Below are positions 63,160 through 63,239 of a DNA stretch of 63,239 bases, piece after piece; position 1 is the first letter of the stretch, and every line of letters starts with the position of its first letter. Origin of the DNA: an uncultured Marivita sp. (GTDB taxonomy: Bacteria; Pseudomonadota; Alphaproteobacteria; Rhodobacterales; Rhodobacteraceae); NCBI GenBank assembly GCA_947503115.1, contig CANNCS010000006.1:1-63239 (forward strand), written 5' to 3'. The translations under genes were made by a program, and so were the position numbers. The notes beneath the pieces were generated by a model, which did no database searches, had not been told where the DNA came from, and saw only the letters and a program-made list of their open reading frames with translations.

Positions 63160-63239
63160 GTTATACCAAAGGGGCTGGCTTCTGACTCATTAGGGATTTC
63201 TGAGGTTCCCAGCTCGCCCGCGCTCTGATTCCATGGCCG

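Noticed and set aside
1-63239. CRISPR arrays, tRNA or rRNA genes, insertion sequences and prophage genes
   Set aside because: No regularly spaced repeats, cloverleaf-like sequences, transposase or integrase motifs were seen on either strand; weak tRNA-like sequences cannot be excluded without a covariance-model scan.

Overview
The window looks like chromosomal DNA of a marine alphaproteobacterium of the Rhodobacterales (Roseobacter group). This is an inference from GC-rich codon use, dense operons with ATGA stop/start overlaps, and family content: PyrB with a degenerate PyrC, DUF1285, DUF5928, a BCCT carrier, a TRAP-type binding protein, and an Fe-S-less type-4 uracil-DNA glycosylase. No rRNA, tRNA, CRISPR array, transposase, integrase or prophage gene was seen.

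Layout. 1-7 kb: cut-off acyltransferase-3, mtgA, a GST, queG, a hydantoinase A-like protein, and the coupled msrB-msrA pair. 7-11 kb (minus): pyrB, two small membrane proteins, a catalytically degenerate pyrC, and plsY. 11-19 kb: type-4 UDG, moaB, an RND efflux pair, a DsbD-alpha-only secreted protein and yqgE. 19-30 kb: acyl-CoA dehydrogenase coupled to an MBL hydrolase, tsaC, an MFS gene broken at a G6 tract, a Tat-exported MBL protein, an orphan DctP, rsmD with a small ORF behind it, a ferredoxin-reductase-type flavoprotein, a peroxiredoxin and alkB. 30-40 kb: mutY, dciA, a DsbA-like protein, then a four-gene minus operon (MoxR, DUF58, BatA/DUF4159 and a large membrane protein) and DUF1285. 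40-50 kb: a sulfotransferase divergent from a DUF5928 glycosyltransferase that is preceded by a repeat-encoded micro-ORF, then HIT, an ABC ATPase, small membrane and secreted proteins, polA and a YcaQ-type glycosylase. 49.7-57.5 kb: a LysR regulator divergent from ALDH, M19-like protein, BCCT carrier, 559-aa unknown, DUF3726 and RidA, closed by a terminator. 57.5-63 kb: adenosine kinase-like, nth, GNAT, HTH/MGMT fusion, OmpA-like lipoprotein, FMN reductase and an exopolysaccharide-type sugar transferase.

The best candidate for an undescribed system is the 49.7-57.5 kb cluster. It has its own regulator, uptake carrier, two recognisable enzymes, an M19 homologue lacking canonical metal ligands and two proteins of unknown function. 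I infer a catabolic route for a betaine-like or other quaternary or zwitterionic compound; the substrate cannot be read from sequence. Other points of interest are the dead PyrC beside PyrB, the G-tract frameshift in the MFS gene, the tandem-repeat micro-ORF abutting the DUF5928 gene, and an 18-bp parS-like palindrome at 32.6 kb.

Start codons were chosen from visible ribosome-binding sites, family N-termini and neighbour overlaps. All family names come from motif recognition without database searches.
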